Positions 17,597 through 26,149 of a DNA stretch of 64,000 nt are shown piece after piece. The notes beneath the pieces were generated by a model that searched no databases, was not told where the DNA came from, and was given only the letters and a program-made list of their open reading frames with translations. The translations under genes and the position numbers were made by a program. Origin of the DNA: an uncultured Alphaproteobacteria bacterium (lineage in GTDB: Bacteria > Pseudomonadota > Alphaproteobacteria > Rhodospirillales > Rhodospirillaceae). How positions within the stretch are numbered: position 1 is the stretch's first letter; each line of letters starts with the position of its first letter. The stretch is from assembly GCA_900079695.1 (NCBI GenBank), contig LT599022.1, positions 3,571,301-3,635,300 of the forward strand, read 5' to 3'.

Positions 17597-17777
17597 GCGG
17601 ACGCAGGACCGGGGCTCCGCCCTGGACCCGCCAAAGGCCTCGGGCCCTTGGATCCCATTCGTTTTCAAAGCCAAAGGGCCTCCGCACGGGAGGCCCTTTG
17701 GCTTTGAAGGTGAGCGGGGCCGGGGGATCGAGATCCCCCGGCGGGGTGCGGGGCAGCGCCCCGGTCTTGCGTCCGCC
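17597..17777. repeat. composite nested palindromic intergenic repeat
   Basis: Four inverted repeats are nested between convergent genes. Outer arms at 17597-17632 and 17740-17777 are near-complementary (GGGTCCAGGGCGGAGCCCC in one arm, read on the minus strand). Inside lie CCAAAGGCC/GGCCCTTGG (17631-17651, one mismatch), the 20-bp terminator stem at 17664-17708, and CGGGGGATC/GATCCCCCG (17721-17740). A related core, GGGTCCAGGGGCAGAGCCCC, recurs at 41057-41076, so this looks like a dispersed repeat family. Confidence 0.65.
17664..17708. terminator. 20-bp perfect-stem bidirectional terminator
   Basis: The bases at 17664-17683 pair perfectly with those at 17689-17708 around the loop GCACG. The stem begins TTCAAAGCC and ends GGCTTTGAA. 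It lies between the convergent M16 peptidase and acdS genes and can serve both; a GTTTT run precedes it on the plus strand. Confidence 0.75.
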
Positions 17778-17786
17778 TCCGGAGCG

Positions 17787-18803
17787 TCAGCCGTTGCGGA
17801 AGGCGTAGGCGTAGCCGTTCAGCGCGGGGGCGCCGCCGAGGTGGGCGTAGAGAATTTTGCTGCCCTTGGGGAAGTAGCCCTTGCCGACGAGGTCGATCAG
17901 GCCCTGCATCGATTTGCCTTCGTAGACCGGGTCGGTGATCATCCCTTCGAGGCGGGCGGTGAGGCGGATCGCCGCCTTGGTTTCGGCGGAGGGGACGCCG
18001 TAGTGGGGGTAGGCGTAGTCCTCGATCAGCACCACGTCGTCGGCGACGATCGGTTGGCCGAGTTCGACGAGGTCGGCGGTGCGCTGCGCGATTTCGAGCA
18101 CCTGCGCCTTGGTCTGCTCCGGGGTGAACGAGGCGTCGATGCCGATCACCTTGCGCGCCCGGCCGTCGGCGGCGAAGCCGACGAGCATGCCCGCGTGGGT
18201 GGAGCCGGTGACGGTGCAGACGACGACGTAGTCGAAGGCGAACCCCTGGGCCTTTTCCTGCGCGCGGACCTCTTCGGCGAAGCCGACGTAGCCGAGGCCG
18301 CCGTACTTGTGGACCGAGGCGCCGGCCGGGATCGGATAGGGTTTGCCGCCCGCCGCCTTCACCTCGGCGAGCGCGTCCTCCCAGCTCTGGCGGATGCCGA
18401 TGTCGAAGCCTTCGTCGCAGAGGCGCACGTCGGCGCCCATGATGCGCGAGAGAAGGATGTTGCCGACCCGGTCGTAGACCGCGTCTTCGTGCGGCACCCA
18501 GGCTTCCTGCACGAGGCGGCACTTGAAGCCGATCTTGGCGGCGACCGCGGCGACCATGCGGGTGTGGTTGGACTGCACGCCGCCGATCGACACCAGGGTG
18601 TCGGCGCCCGAGGCGATCGCATCGGGGACGATGTATTCGAGCTTGCGCAGCTTGTTGCCGCCGAAGGCGAGGCCGGAGTTGCAGTCCTCGCGCTTGGCGT
18701 AGATCTCGACGCCGCCGCCGAGGTGTTCGGAGAGGCGGGCGAGCTTCTCGATCGGCGTCGGGCCGAAGGTGAGGGGGTGGCGCGGGAATTTCTCGAGGTT
18801 CAT
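17787..18803 (-). CDS. acdS: 1-aminocyclopropane-1-carboxylate (ACC) deaminase
   Basis: A 338-residue PLP enzyme that cleaves ACC, the plant ethylene precursor, to 2-oxobutanoate and ammonia. Length and sequence match characterised ACC deaminases without gaps. The PLP lysine Lys51 ([11 protein letters not shown]), Ser78 (VQSNH), Tyr268, Tyr294-Glu295 (DPVYEGKSM) and Leu322 (YAHLGG) are all in place. Glu295 and Leu322 distinguish true ACC deaminases from related D-cysteine desulfhydrases. The ATG at 18803 has GGAG about 8 bases upstream. The divergent Lrp-type gene is the expected regulator AcdR. Position-specific residues are read from the sequence; the activity is inferred from the family. 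Confidence 0.93.
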   Translation of the reverse strand: MNLEKFPRHPLTFGPTPIEKLARLSEHLGGGVEIYAKREDCNSGLAFGGNKLRKLEYIVPDAIASGADTLVSIGGVQSNHTRMVAAVAAKIGFKCRLVQEAWVPHEDAVYDRVGNILLSRIMGADVRLCDEGFDIGIRQSWEDALAEVKAAGGKPYPIPAGASVHKYGGLGYVGFAEEVRAQEKAQGFAFDYVVVCTVTGSTHAGMLVGFAADGRARKVIGIDASFTPEQTKAQVLEIAQRTADLVELGQPIVADDVVLIEDYAYPHYGVPSAETKAAIRLTARLEGMITDPVYEGKSMQGLIDLVGKGYFPKGSKILYAHLGGAPALNGYAYAFRNG

Positions 18804-18881
18804 CGAAGGGCTCCGGGTTGGGGAACGAGCCCGGAAACGCTAGCAGATGCCGGATGAAAGGTGCTCTCGAACTCACGGAGG

Positions 18882-18906
18882 AATTTTCTCGAAATTCGAG
18901 GAAATT
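18882..18906. promoter_or_regulatory. 25-bp palindrome between acdS and acdR, probable AcdR operator
   Basis: AATTTTCTCGAA (18882-18893) and TTCGAGGAAATT (18895-18906) pair with a single mismatch around a central A. The site lies in the 129-base divergent region, 79 bases from the acdS start and 26 from the acdR start. Lrp-type regulators bind such AT-rich palindromes. The assignment to AcdR is inferred from position. Confidence 0.6.
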
Positions 18907-18932
18907 CTGGAGATGATGCGGGAAAACGGCAA

Positions 18933-19427
18933 ATGGATCGGAAAAATATGAAAGAGTCTTCCACGCCCGTCGAACTCGACCGCATCGATCTGAAGATTCT
19001 CCGCGCGCTGCAGGAAAACGGCCGTCTCGCCAACGCCGATCTCGCGAAGCTGGTCGACGTCAGTCCCGCCACCTGCCACCGTCGCACCCAGCGGCTGTTC
19101 GCGGAGGGCTGCGTGTCGGGGGTTCGGGCGATGGTGTCGCCGCGGGCGGTGGATCGCGGCGCTCTGGTGATCGTCGGCGTGGTGCTCGACCGCTCGACGC
19201 CGGAGAGCTTCGCCGCGTTCGAGAAGGCCGCGGCGGCGCTCCCCTTCGTGCTCGACTGCCATCTGGTGGCGGGGGATTTCGACTACTTCCTGAAGATCCG
19301 CGTTTCCGACATGGCGGACTTCAACCATCTGCATGGCACCCGTCTGATCGCCCTGCCGGGGGTGCGGCAGACCAGGACTTTCTTCGTGATGAAGGAGGTG
19401 GTGGACAACGCGCCGCTGCCGTTCTGA
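18933..19427 (+). CDS. acdR: Lrp/AsnC-family regulator AcdR
   Basis: A 164-residue Lrp/AsnC protein. The N-terminal helix-turn-helix (about 14-60) reads LDRIDLKILRALQENGRLAN with SPATCHRRTQRL as recognition helix. The C-terminal RAM ligand-binding domain follows (LVIVGVVLDRS..., then CHLVAGDFDYFLKIRV). In several alpha- and betaproteobacteria an Lrp-type gene divergent from acdS activates it in response to ACC, usually with another factor; that fits here. The start could be the ATG at 18933 or 18948. The palindrome at 18882-18906 is its likely binding site. Confidence 0.85.
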   Translation: MDRKNMKESSTPVELDRIDLKILRALQENGRLANADLAKLVDVSPATCHRRTQRLFAEGCVSGVRAMVSPRAVDRGALVIVGVVLDRSTPESFAAFEKAAAALPFVLDCHLVAGDFDYFLKIRVSDMADFNHLHGTRLIALPGVRQTRTFFVMKEVVDNAPLPF

Positions 19428-19460
19428 GGGTGCGGGCGCGGCTTGCAAGTATGCCGGGGA

Positions 19461-19466
19461 TATAAT
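19461..19466 (+). promoter_or_regulatory. consensus -10 hexamer before the marR-emrAB operon
   Basis: A perfect TATAAT lies 37 bases before the marR start. No good -35 is seen at normal spacing. The AT-rich TAAGTAAAGCTTA that follows contains an inverted TAAG/CTTA pair that may be a MarR operator. Confidence 0.4.
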
Positions 19467-19502
19467 AAGTAAAGCTTACCATCTCGTCCGACAGAGGATC
19501 CC

Positions 19503-19973
19503 ATGCCGCCGCGCGAGTCCATCGGCTTTCTGTTCAGCGACATCGCCCGCCTGTCGCGGCACGCGTTCAACCGCCGCGCCGCGTCGCTCGGCCTGTCGCT
19601 CGCGCAGTGGCGGGTGCTCGCGGCGCTGTCGCAGCGCGAGGGGCTGAGCCAGGTGAAGCTCGCCGAGATTCTCGAAATCCAGCCGATGACCCTGGTGCGC
19701 CAGATCGACCGGCTGGAGTCGATGGGCCTCGTCGCCCGCCGCCCGGACCCGGACGACCGCCGCGCCGTGCGGCTCGCCCTCGCCCCGGCGGCGGATCCGT
19801 TGATCGCCGAGATGCGCCGCATCGCCGACGCGCTGTGGGACACCGCGCTCGCCGGGTTCGCCCCCGCGGCGCGGGCCGCGCTCGCCGCCGACCTCGCGCG
19901 GATCAAGGCGGCGCTCTGCGCCGAGGCGGGTTGCCATTCCGAAACCGGGCCGTCGCCGACGGCCGAAGAGTGA
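19503..19973 (+). CDS. MarR-family transcriptional regulator
   Basis: A 156-residue winged-helix regulator. The central domain has LSLAQWRVLAALSQREGLSQVKLAEIL, recognition helix PMTLVRQIDRLESMGLVARR and the wing motif RPDPDDRRAVRLAL, the DxRxxxxxLT-like MarR hallmark. It starts an operon with a membrane fusion protein and an EmrB-type pump (5-base gap, then an ATGA overlap). By analogy with other mar-emrAB sets it probably represses the operon until a drug or aromatic compound binds. An inverted TAAG/CTTA pair just upstream may be its operator. Confidence 0.9.
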   Translation: MPPRESIGFLFSDIARLSRHAFNRRAASLGLSLAQWRVLAALSQREGLSQVKLAEILEIQPMTLVRQIDRLESMGLVARRPDPDDRRAVRLALAPAADPLIAEMRRIADALWDTALAGFAPAARAALAADLARIKAALCAEAGCHSETGPSPTAEE

Positions 19974-19978
19974 TTTTC

Positions 19979-21046
19979 ATGAGTCTCAGCAAACGCAAGC
20001 TCCGCGCCGTCCTCCTGATCGCGGGGCCGCTTGCGGTCGCGGTCGTCGCGGCCGGTTTCTATATCGTCGGCGGCCGCACCGTCGCCACCGACAACGCCTA
20101 CGTCAAGGCCGACAAGGTGGTTCTCGCCCCCGAGGTGAAGGGGCGGATCGTCGCCGTCGATGTCGCCGAGAACCAGCGGGTGGCGGCGGGAACGGCGCTG
20201 TTCCGCCTCGACGACGCGCCCTATCGCATCGCGCTCGCCAAGGCCGAGGCCGATCTCGCCGAGGCGCGCCACACCGTCGCCAGCCTCAAGGGCGAATACC
20301 GCCAGAAGACCGAGGAGATCGCGCTCGCCAGATCCTCCGCGGCGCTGGCGGCGAAGGAGTACGAGCGCAAGGCGGCGCTGATCCGCTCCAACACGGTGTC
20401 CGCCAGCACCCTCGATTCCGCCCGCACCGAACTCGACGTCGCCAACCGGCGGATCCGCGTCGCCGAGCAGGAGCTGGCGCAGATCGCCGCGCAGCTCGGC
20501 GGGGACCCCGAGGTGGCGGTGGACGACCACCCGCTCACCCGCGCCGCGCGCGCGGTGCGCGACCAGGCGGCGCTCGACCTCGACCATACGGTGGTGCGCG
20601 CGCCGTTCGACGGCGTCGCCAGCCAGGTGCCGAAGCCGGGCGCGTGGGTGGACGCGGATGGCGCGGTGATGGCGCTGGTCTCCGACCGCCGCCTGTGGAT
20701 CGACGCCAACTTCAAGGAAACCGACCTCACCCACGTCGCCGCCGGGCAGCCGGTGACGATCGCGGTGGACACCTATCCCGACCGCGCCTGGACCGGCCGC
20801 GTCGACAGCATCAGCCCGGCGAGCGGCGCGGAGTTCTCGGTGATCCCGGCGCAGAACACCACCGGCAACTGGGTCAAGGTGGTGCAGCGCATCCCGGTAC
20901 GCATCGCCATCGACGCCCAGCCCGGCGCGCCCGCGCTGCGGGCGGGGATGAGCGCGGAGGTCGAGATCGACACCGGCCACGTGCGTCCGCTCGCCGCCGC
21001 GCTCGCGGGCGCGCCGACCCGCAGCGCCCTCGCCGCCGACAAATGA
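19979..21046 (+). CDS. EmrA/HlyD-family membrane fusion protein
   Basis: A 355-residue periplasmic adaptor with a single N-terminal membrane helix (about 10-28, LRAVLLIAGPLAVAVVAAGFYIVG). Next come the biotinyl-lipoyl-like half (TDNAYVKADKVVLAPEVKGRIVAV), a coiled-coil hairpin (about 75-165), the second lipoyl half (VRAPFDGVASQVPKPGAWV) and a beta-barrel domain (WIDANFKETDLTHVAAGQPV). It links the inner-membrane EmrB-type pump to an outer-membrane channel. No TolC-like gene is present in the window. The ATGA overlap with the next gene shows translational coupling. Confidence 0.92.
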   Translation: MSLSKRKLRAVLLIAGPLAVAVVAAGFYIVGGRTVATDNAYVKADKVVLAPEVKGRIVAVDVAENQRVAAGTALFRLDDAPYRIALAKAEADLAEARHTVASLKGEYRQKTEEIALARSSAALAAKEYERKAALIRSNTVSASTLDSARTELDVANRRIRVAEQELAQIAAQLGGDPEVAVDDHPLTRAARAVRDQAALDLDHTVVRAPFDGVASQVPKPGAWVDADGAVMALVSDRRLWIDANFKETDLTHVAAGQPVTIAVDTYPDRAWTGRVDSISPASGAEFSVIPAQNTTGNWVKVVQRIPVRIAIDAQPGAPALRAGMSAEVEIDTGHVRPLAAALAGAPTRSALAADK

Positions 21047-22545
21047 GCGCGCAGGCCGATGGCGTCCGCGCCGGTCTGATCACCGTTTCGGTGATGCTGG
21101 CGACGATCATGCAGGCGCTCGACACCACCATCGCCAACGTCGCGCTGCCCTATATGCAGGGCGGCCTCGCCGCCACCCAGGAGCAGGTCTCCTGGGTGCT
21201 CACCTCCTATATCGTCGCCGCCGCGATCATGACCCCGCCGACCGGCATCCTCGCCGCGCGGTTCGGCCGCAAGCGGGTGTTCGCGGTGGCGGTGGCGGGG
21301 TTCACGGTGGCGTCGATGCTGTGCGGCGCGGCGGCGTCGCTCGGGCAGATGGTGACGTTCCGCCTGTTGCAGGGGGTGTTCGGCGCGTCGCTGGTGCCGC
21401 TCTCCCAGGCGGTGCTGCTGGATACCTATCCGCGCGAGAAGCACGGTTCGGCGATGGCGGTGTGGGGCGTCGGCGTGATGCTCGGGCCGATCCTCGGGCC
21501 GACCCTCGGCGGCTGGCTCACCGAAACCTACGACTGGCGCTGGGTGTTCTACGTCAACCTGCCGTTCGGCGTGCTGGCGCTGGCGGGGATCCTGCTGGTT
21601 CTGCCCGAGACGGCGAAGGATCTCGGACGCCGCTTCGACGTGTTCGGCTTCGCGCTGCTGTCGCTCGCCATCGGCGCGCTGCAGATGATGCTCGACCGCG
21701 GCGAGAACCGCGACTGGTTCTCCTCCCCCGAGATCGTCGCCGAGGCGGTGCTCGCCGCGCTCGGGCTCTATCTCTTCCTCGTCCACATGTTCACCGCCGA
21801 CAAGCCGTTCATCGAACCGGCGCTGTTCCGGGACCGCAATCTCGCGGTCGGGCTGGTGCTGATCTTCATCATCGGCGTGATCCTGCTGGCGACGCTGTCG
21901 CTGCTGCCGCCGTTCCTGCAACGGCTGATGGGCTACCCGGTGCTCACCACCGGCCTGGCGCTCGCACCGCGCGGGGTGGGGACGATGATCTCGATGATGG
22001 CGGTGGGGCGGCTGATCGGCCGCGTCGACACCCGCCTGCTGATCCTCTGCGGACTGTCGCTGGTGGCCGCGTCGCTGTGGGAGATGTCGGGCTTCACCCC
22101 CGACGTGACGATGGCGACGCTGGTCCGCACCGGGGTGATCCAGGGCCTCGGCCTCGGGCTGGTGTTCGTGCCGCTCTCGACCACCGCCTTTTCCACCCTC
22201 GCGCCGCGGTTCCGCGCCGAGGGCACGGCGATGTTCAGCCTGATGCGCAACATCGGCTCGTCGATCGGGATTTCGGTGATGACCTTCCTGCTCGCGCGCA
22301 CCACCCAGACGGTGCACGCCGGGCTCGCCGCGACGATCACGCCGTTCCGCCCCGAACTCGCCGCGCCGTGGCTGCCGGAGGCGTGGAGCCTCCACACGCC
22401 CGCCGGGGTGATCGCGCTCAACGCCGAGGTCACCGAACAGGCGCTCACGATCGCCTACCTCGGCGACTTCACCATCATGATGTGGATGACGATCGCCGCC
22501 GCGCCCCTGTTGCTGCTGCTGCGGCCGCCGCGCCGGATGTCTTGA
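21043..22545 (+). CDS. EmrB/QacA-type (DHA2) MFS multidrug efflux pump
   Basis: A 500-residue, 14-helix proton antiporter of the DHA2 drug-efflux family. Motif D1 is seen at TTIANVALPYMQG, motif A at ILAARFGRKRVF, motif C in GVGVMLGPILGPTLGGWL, and WRWVFYVNLP is a further family mark. With the membrane fusion protein it would export drugs or toxic compounds across both membranes. The reading frame is intact and the operon ends 6 bases before the convergent DoxX gene. Confidence 0.93.
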   Translation: MSAQADGVRAGLITVSVMLATIMQALDTTIANVALPYMQGGLAATQEQVSWVLTSYIVAAAIMTPPTGILAARFGRKRVFAVAVAGFTVASMLCGAAASLGQMVTFRLLQGVFGASLVPLSQAVLLDTYPREKHGSAMAVWGVGVMLGPILGPTLGGWLTETYDWRWVFYVNLPFGVLALAGILLVLPETAKDLGRRFDVFGFALLSLAIGALQMMLDRGENRDWFSSPEIVAEAVLAALGLYLFLVHMFTADKPFIEPALFRDRNLAVGLVLIFIIGVILLATLSLLPPFLQRLMGYPVLTTGLALAPRGVGTMISMMAVGRLIGRVDTRLLILCGLSLVAASLWEMSGFTPDVTMATLVRTGVIQGLGLGLVFVPLSTTAFSTLAPRFRAEGTAMFSLMRNIGSSIGISVMTFLLARTTQTVHAGLAATITPFRPELAAPWLPEAWSLHTPAGVIALNAEVTEQALTIAYLGDFTIMMWMTIAAAPLLLLLRPPRRMS

Positions 22546-22551
22546 GCGTCC

Positions 22552-22971
22552 TCAACCCGGCCGCGTCGCCGCCGCGTCGAAGCTCAGACGGCCGGGCCCG
22601 TGCAGGGCGAGGGCGGCGAAGCCGCCGGTCACCAGGGCGTGAGGCAGGGCGGGAGCGCCGGGGAAGTCGAGCATCCAGCCGGAGTGTCCGGCGAGGATCG
22701 CCGCGGCGGTGAGGACGGCGAGGGCGGTGGCGGCCGCGCCGACCCGCCAGCCGAGGATCACGCCGCTGCCGCCGACGATCTGGATCAGGGCGGCGAACGC
22801 CGCCGCCGGTCGCGCGAACGGCACGCCGAGGGCCTGGATCTCGGCGGTCGCGCCGGCGAGGTCGAAGCCCTTCAGGGCGCCCGCATACAGGAATACGAAA
22901 CCGAGGCCGACGCGCGACACCATCAGGAATACGTCCCCGCTGGTGGCGCGCGGGGTCGAGGCGCTCTCCAT
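22552..22971 (-). CDS. DoxX-family membrane protein
   Basis: 139 residues with four hydrophobic helices and the DoxX-family opening: FLMVSRVGLGFVFLYAGALKGFDL, then a loop and an AALIQIVGGSGVILGW stretch. Members are small inner-membrane proteins of the respiratory or oxidative-stress kind; the precise function is unknown. The ATG at 22971 has GGAG about 9 bases upstream. The stop lies 6 bases from the convergent emrB stop. Confidence 0.8.
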   Translation of the reverse strand: MESASTPRATSGDVFLMVSRVGLGFVFLYAGALKGFDLAGATAEIQALGVPFARPAAAFAALIQIVGGSGVILGWRVGAAATALAVLTAAAILAGHSGWMLDFPGAPALPHALVTGGFAALALHGPGRLSFDAAATRPG

Positions 22972-23296
22972 CGCACAGTCTCCGGCTGAAGCGGCGCCGC
23001 CCCCCGCGGCTCCGCACCGATCCCATAACCGAAACCCCGGGCCGAAACCAGAGCGTGCGACGCCTGCCGCCGTGTCGGCGGAAATTCGCGAACGATTCGA
23101 GGGAGAAGCTCCGGCGGCGGCGCGGCGGTCGCGGCGCGGCGGGTCGGTGCGTATCCCGGTATGCGGTGCGCGGGCATGCGACTCGGCGGCTCCTCCGCCA
23201 CGCAAGCGGCTCGCCGGAATCACGCAACTGTCACGCATCGCCGCGCGCCGCGCGGCTAGGATCGCCGGGTTCTCCAACGTCCATAAGAGGCTGAAG
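22972..23296. other. gene-free divergent region upstream of the alkaline phosphatase
   Basis: 325 bases separate the DoxX start from the phosphatase start. No reading frame here has a plausible protein. CTGTCACGCAT at 23228-23238 resembles half of a Pho box, but no second half at proper spacing is clear. GAAG just before 23297 is the ribosome site of the phosphatase. Confidence 0.5.
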
Positions 23297-25042
23297 ATGC
23301 GCATGCTGTTCGCGGTTCTCGCGGCGACCACGATGCTGTCCGGCGCGGCGCGCGCCGCGACCGTCTACCCGCTCGACCGGGCGACGATCCTCGCGGGGTC
23401 GCCGTTCGACTTCAAGGTCGAGTTCTCGGGCGTCGTTCCGTCCGACGCGGTCAAGATCACCGTCAACGGCAAGGACGGCCTCGCCGCGCTCGGCGGCGCC
23501 GCCGCGTTCGTCGGCGAGGAGAAGGACAAGGCGGGCAAGACGCTCGGCTCGGCGCTGATCGTGCGCGGCGCCAAGATCGCCGCGCCCGGCCGCTATACCC
23601 TGGTGGCGAAGGCGGGCGACGAGACCCGGTCGGTGACCTGGGAGGTCTACGGCACCGCCGCGCGGCCGAAGGCGAAGAACGTGATCTTCCTGCTCGGCGA
23701 CGGCCTCTCGGTGGCGCACCGCACCGCCGCGCGGATCATGAGCAAGGGCATGACCGAGGGCAAGGCGGACGGCCGCCTGGCGATGGACGATCTCGACCAT
23801 ATGGCGTTCGTCGGCACCTCCTCGACCCACTCGATCGCCACCGATTCCGCCAACACCATGTCGGCCTACATGACCGGTCACAAGAGCCGGGTGAACGCCC
23901 TCGGCGTCTATGCCGACCGCACCCCCGCGACCCAGGACGATCCCAAGGTCGAGACCATCGCCGAGGCGCTGCGCCGCACCGGCGGCAAGGCGGTCGGCGT
24001 CGTCACCACCTCGGAGCTGGAAGACGCCACCCCGGCGGCGGTGGTCGCCCACACCCGCAAGCGCAGCGACAAGGCCGACATCGTCGGAATGTTCTACGCG
24101 GTCCGCCCCGAGGTGATGCTGGGCGGCGGCTCCGCCTATTTCCTCAGGAAGGACGTCCCCGGTTCGAAGCGCAAGGACGACAAGGACTACGTCGCGCTGT
24201 TCAAGGACGCGGGGTACGCGCTCGTCACCAGCGCCGCCGAACTCAAGGCCGCGCCGAAGTCGGGCAAGCTTCTCGGCCTGTTCCATCCCGACAACATGGA
24301 CGTCACCCTCGACCGCCTGTTCCTCAAGAAGGGCACGGTGCCGAAGTTCCCCGACCAGCCCGGTCTCGTAGAGATGACGCAGGCGGCGCTCGATCGCCTG
24401 TCGCAGGATCCGGACGGCTTCTTCCTGATGGTCGAGGGGGCGTCGATCGACAAGCAGTCGCACCCGATGGACTGGGAGCGCGCGATCGTCGATACCATCG
24501 AGTTCGACAAGGCGGTGGGCGTCGCCCGCGCCTTCCAGGCGAAGCACCCGGACACCCTGATCGTCGTCACCGGCGACCATACCCACGGGGTTTCGGTGAT
24601 CGGCACCGTCGACGACGACAAGCCGGGCGAGGAGATGCGCCAGAAGGTCGGGGTGTACGACGACGCGGGCTTCCCCAACTACGAGGACAGGAACCGCGAC
24701 GGCTATCCCGACCGGGTCGACGTGTCGCGCCGTCTCGCGATCTTCGCCAACAACTTCCCGGACCATTACGAAACCTTCCGGCCGAAGCTGGATGCGCCCT
24801 TCACTCCGGCGGTGAAGAACGAGAAGGGCGAATACGTCGCCAACCAGGCCTACAAGGACGTGCCCGGCGCGGTCTTGCGCGAGGGCAACCTGCCGAAGGA
24901 CGAGAGCACCGCGGTGCACGCGGTCGACGACGTGGTGCTCCAGGCCGCCGGTCCGGGGGCGGAGGGCTTCAAGGGCTACATGGAGCAGAGCGACGTCTAC
25001 AAGGTGCTCGCCGATGTCTTCGCCCTCGCGCCCGCGAACTGA
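23297..25042 (+). CDS. PhoA-superfamily alkaline phosphatase, periplasmic
   Basis: A 581-residue exported alkaline phosphatase. Residues 1-20 form a signal peptide (MRMLFAVLAATTMLSGAARAA). An extra beta-rich domain follows (about 22-120), then the phosphatase domain starting VIFLLGDG (metal Asp). The nucleophile Ser lies in ATDSANTMSAYMTGH, with further metal ligands in MVEGASIDKQSH and VVTGDHTHG. It hydrolyses phosphate monoesters outside the cytoplasm using zinc and magnesium. The last 29 bases overlap the next gene, tying it to the ABC-transporter genes downstream. The extra N-terminal domain makes it longer than E. coli PhoA. Confidence 0.88.
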   Translation: MRMLFAVLAATTMLSGAARAATVYPLDRATILAGSPFDFKVEFSGVVPSDAVKITVNGKDGLAALGGAAAFVGEEKDKAGKTLGSALIVRGAKIAAPGRYTLVAKAGDETRSVTWEVYGTAARPKAKNVIFLLGDGLSVAHRTAARIMSKGMTEGKADGRLAMDDLDHMAFVGTSSTHSIATDSANTMSAYMTGHKSRVNALGVYADRTPATQDDPKVETIAEALRRTGGKAVGVVTTSELEDATPAAVVAHTRKRSDKADIVGMFYAVRPEVMLGGGSAYFLRKDVPGSKRKDDKDYVALFKDAGYALVTSAAELKAAPKSGKLLGLFHPDNMDVTLDRLFLKKGTVPKFPDQPGLVEMTQAALDRLSQDPDGFFLMVEGASIDKQSHPMDWERAIVDTIEFDKAVGVARAFQAKHPDTLIVVTGDHTHGVSVIGTVDDDKPGEEMRQKVGVYDDAGFPNYEDRNRDGYPDRVDVSRRLAIFANNFPDHYETFRPKLDAPFTPAVKNEKGEYVANQAYKDVPGAVLREGNLPKDESTAVHAVDDVVLQAAGPGAEGFKGYMEQSDVYKVLADVFALAPAN

Positions 25043-25481
25043 GCTGACGCGCCGGGCCGCCCTCGGGTGGCTCGGCGCGCTGCCGCTGGCCGCCGGATCC
25101 GCCCGCGCGGCGGAGCCGGTGCTGCGCTTCTCCGAGCTTTACGCCAAGGTCGGCGTGCTCGGCATGGAGTTTTCCGACAAGGTCGAGGCGCTGGCGGGCA
25201 AGCGGGTGACGATGCTGGGCTTCATGGCGCCGCCGCTGAAGGCGGAGGCGAACTTCTTCGTCCTCACCGAGACGCCGATGGCGCTCTGCCCGTTCTGCTC
25301 GTCGGATGCCGACTGGCCCGCCAACATCGTCGTCGTCTACCTCGCGCGCACCCAAACCTTCGTGCAGCCGAGCCGGATCATCGCCGTCGACGGGCGGCTG
25401 GAGATGGGCTCCTGGACCGATCCCGAGACCGGATTTCTCAGCCTGCTGCGCCTGCGTGAGGCGCGTTACGAGGTGGCGTGA
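25014..25481 (+). CDS. Tat-exported small protein with CPFC motif (DUF3299-like)
   Basis: 155 residues. A twin-arginine-like leader (TRRAALGWLGALPLAAGSARA) precedes a mature domain of about 120 residues. That domain has the core GKRVTMLGFMAPPLKAE, then Cys92-Pro-Phe-Cys95 and a DWPANIVVVYL strand, which resembles DUF3299 proteins. The two cysteines could bind metal. The gene overlaps the phosphatase gene upstream and the ABC ATPase gene downstream, so it is most likely a periplasmic partner of the transporter. Its biochemical role is not established. Confidence 0.72.
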   Translation: MSSPSRPRTELTRRAALGWLGALPLAAGSARAAEPVLRFSELYAKVGVLGMEFSDKVEALAGKRVTMLGFMAPPLKAEANFFVLTETPMALCPFCSSDADWPANIVVVYLARTQTFVQPSRIIAVDGRLEMGSWTDPETGFLSLLRLREARYEVA

Positions 25482-26149
25482 TGCTCGAAATCGCAAATCT
25501 CGAAGTCGGGTTCGCCGGGCTCGCCGAACCGGCGCTCGCGATTCCGCGGCTGTCGCTCGCGCCCGGGGCTCGGCTCGCGGTCGGCGGGCCGTCGGGCTCG
25601 GGCAAGAGCACCTTCGTCAACGTCGTCACCGGCCTTGCGCGGCCGACCGCCGGGCGCGTCGCCTGGAACGGCGCGGAGCTTTCGGCGATGGGCGAAGGCG
25701 CGCGCGACCGCTGGCGCGGCGCGACCGTCGGCCTGGTGATGCAGGATTTCCACCTGTTTCCCGGCCTCTCCGCGTTCGACAACGTGATGCTGCCCACCCG
25801 CCTCGCCCGCGCCGCCACCGCGGCGCTCGCCGCCCGCGCGGGCGATCTTCTCCGCGCCGTCGGCCTCGCGCGGCCGGAACAGCGGGTCGAGACCCTGTCG
25901 CGCGGCGAGATGCAGCGGGTCGCGGTGGCGCGGGCGCTGCTGCGGTCGCCGCCGCTGGTGGTCGCCGACGAACCCACCGCCAGCCTCGACGCCGCCGCGG
26001 GCGCGGCGGTTGCCGATCTCCTGTTCGACCTCGCGGCGGGCGCGACCGTGATCGTCGTCTCCCACGACCCGCGGGTGCGCGGTCGCGCCGGACGGCGGAT
26101 CGCGCTGGAGCGCGGCCGCATCGTCGCCGACGAGGGAGACGCGGCATGA
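25481..26149 (+). CDS. LolD/MacB-type ABC transporter ATP-binding protein
   Basis: A 222-residue cytoplasmic ATPase. The Walker A is GGPSGSGKST, the Q-loop QDFHLFPGLSAFDNV, the signature LSRGEMQRVAVARALL and Walker B LVVADEPTASLD, with an H-loop in VIVVSHDP. It belongs to the LolD/MacB/FtsE branch that works with FtsX-like permeases, moving lipids, peptides or metals by a mechanical cycle. An ATG at 25481 with GAGG 6 bases upstream is preferred over the adjacent GTG at 25478. The stop overlaps the permease start (ATGA). Confidence 0.9.
   Translation: MLEIANLEVGFAGLAEPALAIPRLSLAPGARLAVGGPSGSGKSTFVNVVTGLARPTAGRVAWNGAELSAMGEGARDRWRGATVGLVMQDFHLFPGLSAFDNVMLPTRLARAATAALAARAGDLLRAVGLARPEQRVETLSRGEMQRVAVARALLRSPPLVVADEPTASLDAAAGAAVADLLFDLAAGATVIVVSHDPRVRGRAGRRIALERGRIVADEGDAA

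Noticed and set aside
14839..17658. A 939-codon antisense frame across thrC and the M16 peptidase gene
   Set aside because: Low-complexity Arg/Gly/His-rich translation without domains, opposite two clear enzymes. It is a by-product of high GC third positions.
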